Assembly (NCBI GenBank): GCA_015485455.1
Contig: WFTN01000471.1
Coordinates: 1 to 8,290, forward strand
Origin: Planctomycetota bacterium
Lineage (GTDB): Bacteria; Planctomycetota; GCA-002687715; DRQF01
DNA length: 8,290 bases
Direction: 5' to 3'
The translations under genes and the position numbers were made by a program. The notes under the pieces are model-generated. The model was not told where the DNA came from. It saw nothing but the letters and a program-made list of their open reading frames with translations, and made no database searches. Position 1 is the first letter of the stretch; each line of letters starts with the position of its first letter. Positions 4,982-8,290 of this stretch are shown piece after piece.

Positions 4982-7570
4982 TCAGCGCCATTTATCTTGG
5001 ACTAGTTTCAAGGAGTCGGGATCAAGGTGAAGACGGACCTCTTGAATCGTGTCGCTACCTTTGACCTCAACGGATGGCAAGGTCATCTCGATTTCGGCTT
5101 CTCGGAATCCTTTGCGTTTTAGCCTTGCGAAAATCTCGTAACTACCCGCTAAGGGAACTCTCACTGTAGCCGACTCTTCCCCAGCCGAAAACGATTGCCA
5201 ACTGAGAATATGGGACCGTTGGACGCTCCTCATGGCAAGGCGGAGAACCGTGCCATCAGGGAGTGCCCCAAGATCCTCGACGACAAGACGCAAGGGAATG
5301 CCCGCCTTGAGCTTGAGATCAAGACGACTTGCCTGGACATTGCGATAAATGGCCTCTCGAAACCCTGGGAGGTAGACAATCAGATCAAAAGGAGTCTCTG
5401 GAAAGAGAAAGGACTGAGTCGTCTGTACCATGGCAATCGTTCCTAACTCAACTTGAGAGTTGGCATCAAGGATGAGCGCTGTGAGGAGTTTCCTTTCGCC
5501 CAATTCCGCTGGTTCGACCAAGTTGAGTTCGACACTCTTGGCGTTTTCCAAGAGCCGTATCTCTCCTAAGTCGGTCGTTTTCCCGGCTCCAACAGAAAAA
5601 GACTCAATCAAATGAAGCTTCCGTTCTCCCGCAAGCCGCGAAGTACAATAAAACTGATAGTCGCCGATTTGCAACTCGTCAGTCTTGAATGTGCCATCAT
5701 CCTCGGGATGCCCCCGCCAATGGCCACCCGAGCTTGAAGACTCAATGGTGATGGAGACGGATTCATCTGCCAAGCTGGAAGGCAGGACAATACTCCCAGT
5801 CACGAACCCAGGCTCAATGATCGAGATCAGAACACTCTCAGCACCAGCCGTTACCAAATGCCTTGCACGATCAAAACCAGACTTGCGGGCCTGAACGACA
5901 AACTCGCTCAAATCAGATTGGCCTCGGATCAGAAAGGCACCATTCCTGTCAGTCTTGCTGATAGCAATTCTTGGGCCGGTAAATAGCTTGTTGGGCATGC
6001 GCTGTACCAAACGTTCACTGACCTTCTTGGGGGCAAAAAGAGACACCAATGCACCGGCTACCGATTTGCCTTGCCCATCAACGACCCGCCCTGTCAGAAG
6101 AACGGGCAAGGAGACCATCAAGACATCACCGACATCTTGGGAGAACACATCACCCCCAGCGAGAGGCAATGAGGTGGTGGCGATCATGAGGGTACTGTCA
6201 AATTTGTCCTTCTTGGTGAATTCGAGAAAACGCTCTGACGCCGTCTCGAGAAATTTGTCCTTCAGGAGAACCTTGAACCTGCCTTTCGCATTGGTTCGGA
6301 TCGTCCAACCACGCATCTTGAAGCGTTTGTTGGGCACCTGATTGCCCCAGCGAAAATAGACCGACTGATTGGCCATGGCCTGACCATCTTCATCAATCAG
6401 GCGGCCAGTCATTTCCGGAAACTTCCCTTCAATCTGAAAAACGACTTCCTTCATTTTCCCAGGGACATCGGAACTGAAAATGGTCTTTTTCAAGGTAGCG
6501 AACGACGCTCTGCCTATTGAATCCACACGAATGCGCAAGTTGGCCCCACAAGCTACTTGGGAAATACTGGCCTCACCCTTGGGGACAATTGCCTGGTATG
6601 CCGGGATAATTCTATCGTCGTCATTGTTCTTAGAAGCTCCAACAAAGGAAGCCGTGATGGACATAGGGCCTTGGCAAATTGCACCCGCCGCATTCAGAAC
6701 CTTGATGGCAAGAGTCGATACCTTGGGGAGAATCAATTCAATCACTTCTTGAGGCGGATCAACGACGTCCAAGATGTTTGTAATGGGTGGATTGAATACA
6801 CCTCGAAGACCGACATAGAGATCTCCCTCCTCTGCAAACTTCAGCAAAAGGTCCTGAGGAAAACTCAGGAGAGCGATGCCGTCTTCATTGGTTTTCTTGG
6901 TCACCATCTCCATGGTGAGGCCGGATTCTCGTCGCACTCCCAAGGCCACATCACTGAAAGCAACTGGTTTCTTGCCTTCATCGAGGACCCGAACCCGGGT
7001 CAAGCGAATGGGGCCCAATTGAATAGTGAGTTGGTCCGGGAGTGGCGAAGGTATCTGAACCGTTCCAAACAAAGAATCTGTAAATGAAGCGATAGCCAAG
7101 ATAGGACGCTCTGTGGGGAGGCGCACTTCTCCCTTGGTGGAGGTTCGATAGTGCTCACCATGGTTGCGAAAAAACCCAAGCATGTCTGACTGCATTTCCA
7201 GCATCCAGGTTGCCCGTTCGCTACGGTCAGCCAACATCATACTCACATCGCAATTGGCAACACTCGCTTTCGTTTCACCATCAACGACGTGAAGGAGAAT
7301 GCTGTTGCCCTCATCCAAGATGGGCGCTGCGTCAGGTTTCTTTTTCTCGGGGGGCGCTGTTTCTGCAGGTTGGATGGCGGGTGGTGGCCCCTCTTGAACT
7401 TCGACCTTTATTCCTGTTTGTTTCCTGGTGGGTTGGACACGCTCCGAGGAGATATCCTCAGCGGCGTCCCTTCCATCCATGGTGACTTCTACTTGGGTCC
7501 CAAGATAGATCCACGACCCAATAGCCAGCAAAATCAACAAGAAAGTGGCAACGACAAGTTGCTTGTTCAT
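4982..7570 (-). CDS. Membrane-anchored multi-domain protein with carboxypeptidase-regulatory-like folds
   Basis: The 862-residue product has a short basic N-terminus (MNKQ) and one hydrophobic helix at about 5-23 with no clear cleavage site, so it is probably an uncleaved inner-membrane anchor with the rest in the periplasm. A Pro/Glu/Lys-rich spacer follows at about 59-85. The remainder is a chain of beta-sandwich modules. Two are typical carboxypeptidase-regulatory-like units: MTGRLIDEDGQAMANQSVYF (about 386-405) leading to IRTNAKGRFKVLL, and LTGRVVDGQGKSVAGALVSL (about 490-509) leading to ISKTDRNGAFLI. Weaker units are seen from about 88, 190 and 280, and C-terminal to 590. The family binds or scaffolds rather than catalyses; I see no enzyme motif and the substrate is unknown. 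The start is fixed by a strong SD. The gene lies in the same direction as SelO, 83 bases after its stop, and converges on the DUF695-RraB gene with an 11-base gap. Confidence 0.8.
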   Translation of the reverse strand: MNKQLVVATFLLILLAIGSWIYLGTQVEVTMDGRDAAEDISSERVQPTRKQTGIKVEVQEGPPPAIQPAETAPPEKKKPDAAPILDEGNSILLHVVDGETKASVANCDVSMMLADRSERATWMLEMQSDMLGFFRNHGEHYRTSTKGEVRLPTERPILAIASFTDSLFGTVQIPSPLPDQLTIQLGPIRLTRVRVLDEGKKPVAFSDVALGVRRESGLTMEMVTKKTNEDGIALLSFPQDLLLKFAEEGDLYVGLRGVFNPPITNILDVVDPPQEVIELILPKVSTLAIKVLNAAGAICQGPMSITASFVGASKNNDDDRIIPAYQAIVPKGEASISQVACGANLRIRVDSIGRASFATLKKTIFSSDVPGKMKEVVFQIEGKFPEMTGRLIDEDGQAMANQSVYFRWGNQVPNKRFKMRGWTIRTNAKGRFKVLLKDKFLETASERFLEFTKKDKFDSTLMIATTSLPLAGGDVFSQDVGDVLMVSLPVLLTGRVVDGQGKSVAGALVSLFAPKKVSERLVQRMPNKLFTGPRIAISKTDRNGAFLIRGQSDLSEFVVQARKSGFDRARHLVTAGAESVLISIIEPGFVTGSIVLPSSLADESVSITIESSSSGGHWRGHPEDDGTFKTDELQIGDYQFYCTSRLAGERKLHLIESFSVGAGKTTDLGEIRLLENAKSVELNLVEPAELGERKLLTALILDANSQVELGTIAMVQTTQSFLFPETPFDLIVYLPGFREAIYRNVQASRLDLKLKAGIPLRLVVEDLGALPDGTVLRLAMRSVQRSHILSWQSFSAGEESATVRVPLAGSYEIFARLKRKGFREAEIEMTLPSVEVKGSDTIQEVRLHLDPDSLKLVQDKWR

Positions 7571-7576
7571 TTCCGA

Positions 7577-7584
7577 CTCCTCTC
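7577..7584 (-). promoter_or_regulatory. Strong ribosome binding site of the 862-residue gene
   Basis: On the minus strand GAGAGGAG is followed by a 6-base spacer and the ATG at 7568-7570. It is the clearest SD in the window and fixes this start. Confidence 0.7.
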
Positions 7585-7623
7585 AACATTCGAAGCAGAA
7601 AAAGGACTCTACACGGGAACATT

Positions 7624-7638
7624 CTCCTGATCCAGGAG
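7624..7638 (-). other. Small hairpin just after the SelO stop
   Basis: CTCCTG (7624-7629) and CAGGAG (7633-7638) form a perfect 6-bp stem with a 3-base loop. It begins 15 bases past the SelO stop codon. In the minus direction the stem is followed by AATGTTCCCG and not by a T-run, so intrinsic termination is doubtful. It may weakly separate SelO from the downstream gene or stabilise the 3' end of its message. Confidence 0.25.
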
Positions 7639-7653
7639 GGTGAGACTTGGCAG

Positions 7654-8290
7654 CTATGTGCCACAGAATGTCTGGTAATTGCAGTCGCCATCCTCTGGGG
7701 CCTCTTGAAAAGGACGAGATGCGGGGGAATCGACATAGGGCGAGCGTAGAACTTCCAAGAACTTCTGGGTGGAGTCTATGTTTTGGTCCCTGCAGATATC
7801 CTTCAAGACCGCTTCTACTTGGTGGTTTCGCGGAATCACAACTGGGTTGGCCCGAGCCATGAGTTGACAAGCACTCGTCTGGCTCTCAGGCGTGGATGCG
7901 ACTCGGGTCACCCAAGTCGTCACCCACTCTTCTCCCAAGTCTTGCGCCAACGCTTCCCGGGCATCAACTTTTAGCAACGATTGCCCAAGCTGGTGAAAAG
8001 TGATGGTGTAGTCAAGCTTCTTGTCCTGCATGATTCGAAGAAGTTCGCCAACCCGCTCCTCGTCTCCATCTTGCGGATCATCAATACCTAACTTTCGATT
8101 CATCATGGCCATCCAGGAATCATCAAGCATCGGGCCAATGCCTTTGATTCTTGTGATCGCCAACTCGATAGCTTCAGCCTCGTCATCGGCAATCAAGGGA
8201 ATCAGACATTCAGCAAAACGGGCCATGTTCCATTGCATGATGTTGGCTTGATTGCCAAAGGCATAACGGCCTTGATGATCAATGGAACTA
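7654..8290 (-). CDS. selO: SelO (YdiU) protein adenylyltransferase, C-terminal part
   Basis: SelO is a pseudokinase-fold enzyme that transfers AMP from ATP to hydroxyl side chains of proteins (AMPylation) and is linked to the oxidative stress response. Only the last 211 residues are in the window; the frame continues past the right edge. Visible family blocks, in order, are DHQGRYAFGNQ followed by WNMARFAECLIPL, MMNRKLGIDD, DYTITFHQLGQ, ARANPVVIPRNHQVEAVL and RSPYVDSP, ending in CGT. In this family the third residue from the end is Cys, or selenocysteine in some animal homologues; here it is Cys (TGT codon) and the stop is TAG, so no selenocysteine is involved. In E. coli the equivalent Cys forms a regulatory disulfide. 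The ATP- and metal-binding residues lie outside the window. An ATG at 8236-8238 is internal, as conserved residues precede it. Confidence 0.93.
   Translation of the reverse strand, partial: SSIDHQGRYAFGNQANIMQWNMARFAECLIPLIADDEAEAIELAITRIKGIGPMLDDSWMAMMNRKLGIDDPQDGDEERVGELLRIMQDKKLDYTITFHQLGQSLLKVDAREALAQDLGEEWVTTWVTRVASTPESQTSACQLMARANPVVIPRNHQVEAVLKDICRDQNIDSTQKFLEVLRSPYVDSPASRPFQEAPEDGDCNYQTFCGT

Noticed and set aside
6557..7087. A 176-residue plus-strand frame opposite the 862-residue gene
   Set aside because: It has no domain, no SD and no neighbour logic; the minus-strand protein explains this region.
7654..7665. Possible selenocysteine at the SelO C-terminus
   Set aside because: The key codon is TGT (Cys) and the stop is TAG; there is no in-frame TGA.
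7458..7736. A 92-residue minus-strand frame bridging SelO and the 862-residue gene, with an internal ATG near 7622 after AGGAG
   Set aside because: The SD-like sequence is only 1 base from that ATG, the product has no recognisable features, and the frame overlaps two well-supported genes.
1..8290. Mobile elements, CRISPR, tRNA or toxin-antitoxin signals
   Set aside because: I saw no transposase, terminal repeats, repeat-spacer pattern, tRNA fold or paired small genes on either strand.

Overview
The window looks like chromosomal DNA from a Gram-negative (diderm) bacterium of intermediate GC content. It encodes a signal-peptide-bearing beta-propeller protein, a lipobox lipoprotein, a membrane-anchored protein built of carboxypeptidase-regulatory-like beta-sandwiches, a SelO pseudokinase, a CobB-type sirtuin remnant and a DUF695-RraB protein. 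Large SBBP-repeat proteins and N-anchored beta-sandwich proteins, with few strong Shine-Dalgarno (SD) sites, would fit a Planctomycetota-like genome, but the window has no taxonomic marker and this is only a guess. I see no mobile element, CRISPR array, tRNA, rRNA or phage gene.

Layout. (1) Positions 1-2150, minus strand: the first 716 codons of an exported SBBP-repeat protein, open without a stop to the left edge. (2) Positions 2151-2415: a 265-base divergent intergenic region. It holds a 7-bp inverted repeat, two related operator-like dyads and a good sigma70-type promoter whose predicted start point is the A of the next gene's ATG. (3) Positions 2416-4970, plus strand: four closely packed genes. 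They are a four-helix membrane protein, a sirtuin missing its catalytic middle (joined by an ATGA overlap), an unrecognised lipoprotein, and a DUF695-RraB two-domain protein. A second possible promoter lies before the lipoprotein. (4) Positions 4982-7570, minus strand: an 862-residue membrane-anchored protein converging on the previous cluster with an 11-base gap. (5) Positions 7654-8290, minus strand: the C-terminal 211 residues of SelO, running off the right edge.

How the genes relate. SelO (AMPylation linked to redox stress), CobB (NAD-dependent deacylation) and RraB (RNase E control) all act on post-translational or post-transcriptional regulation, but nothing here shows that they form one system. 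The clearest anomaly is the sirtuin. It aligns almost continuously with CobB at both ends but lacks about 90 internal residues, including the NAD/catalytic-His and zinc-finger region, and also carries substitutions at normally invariant sites, while its reading frame stays open. I did not find a convincing new multi-gene system.
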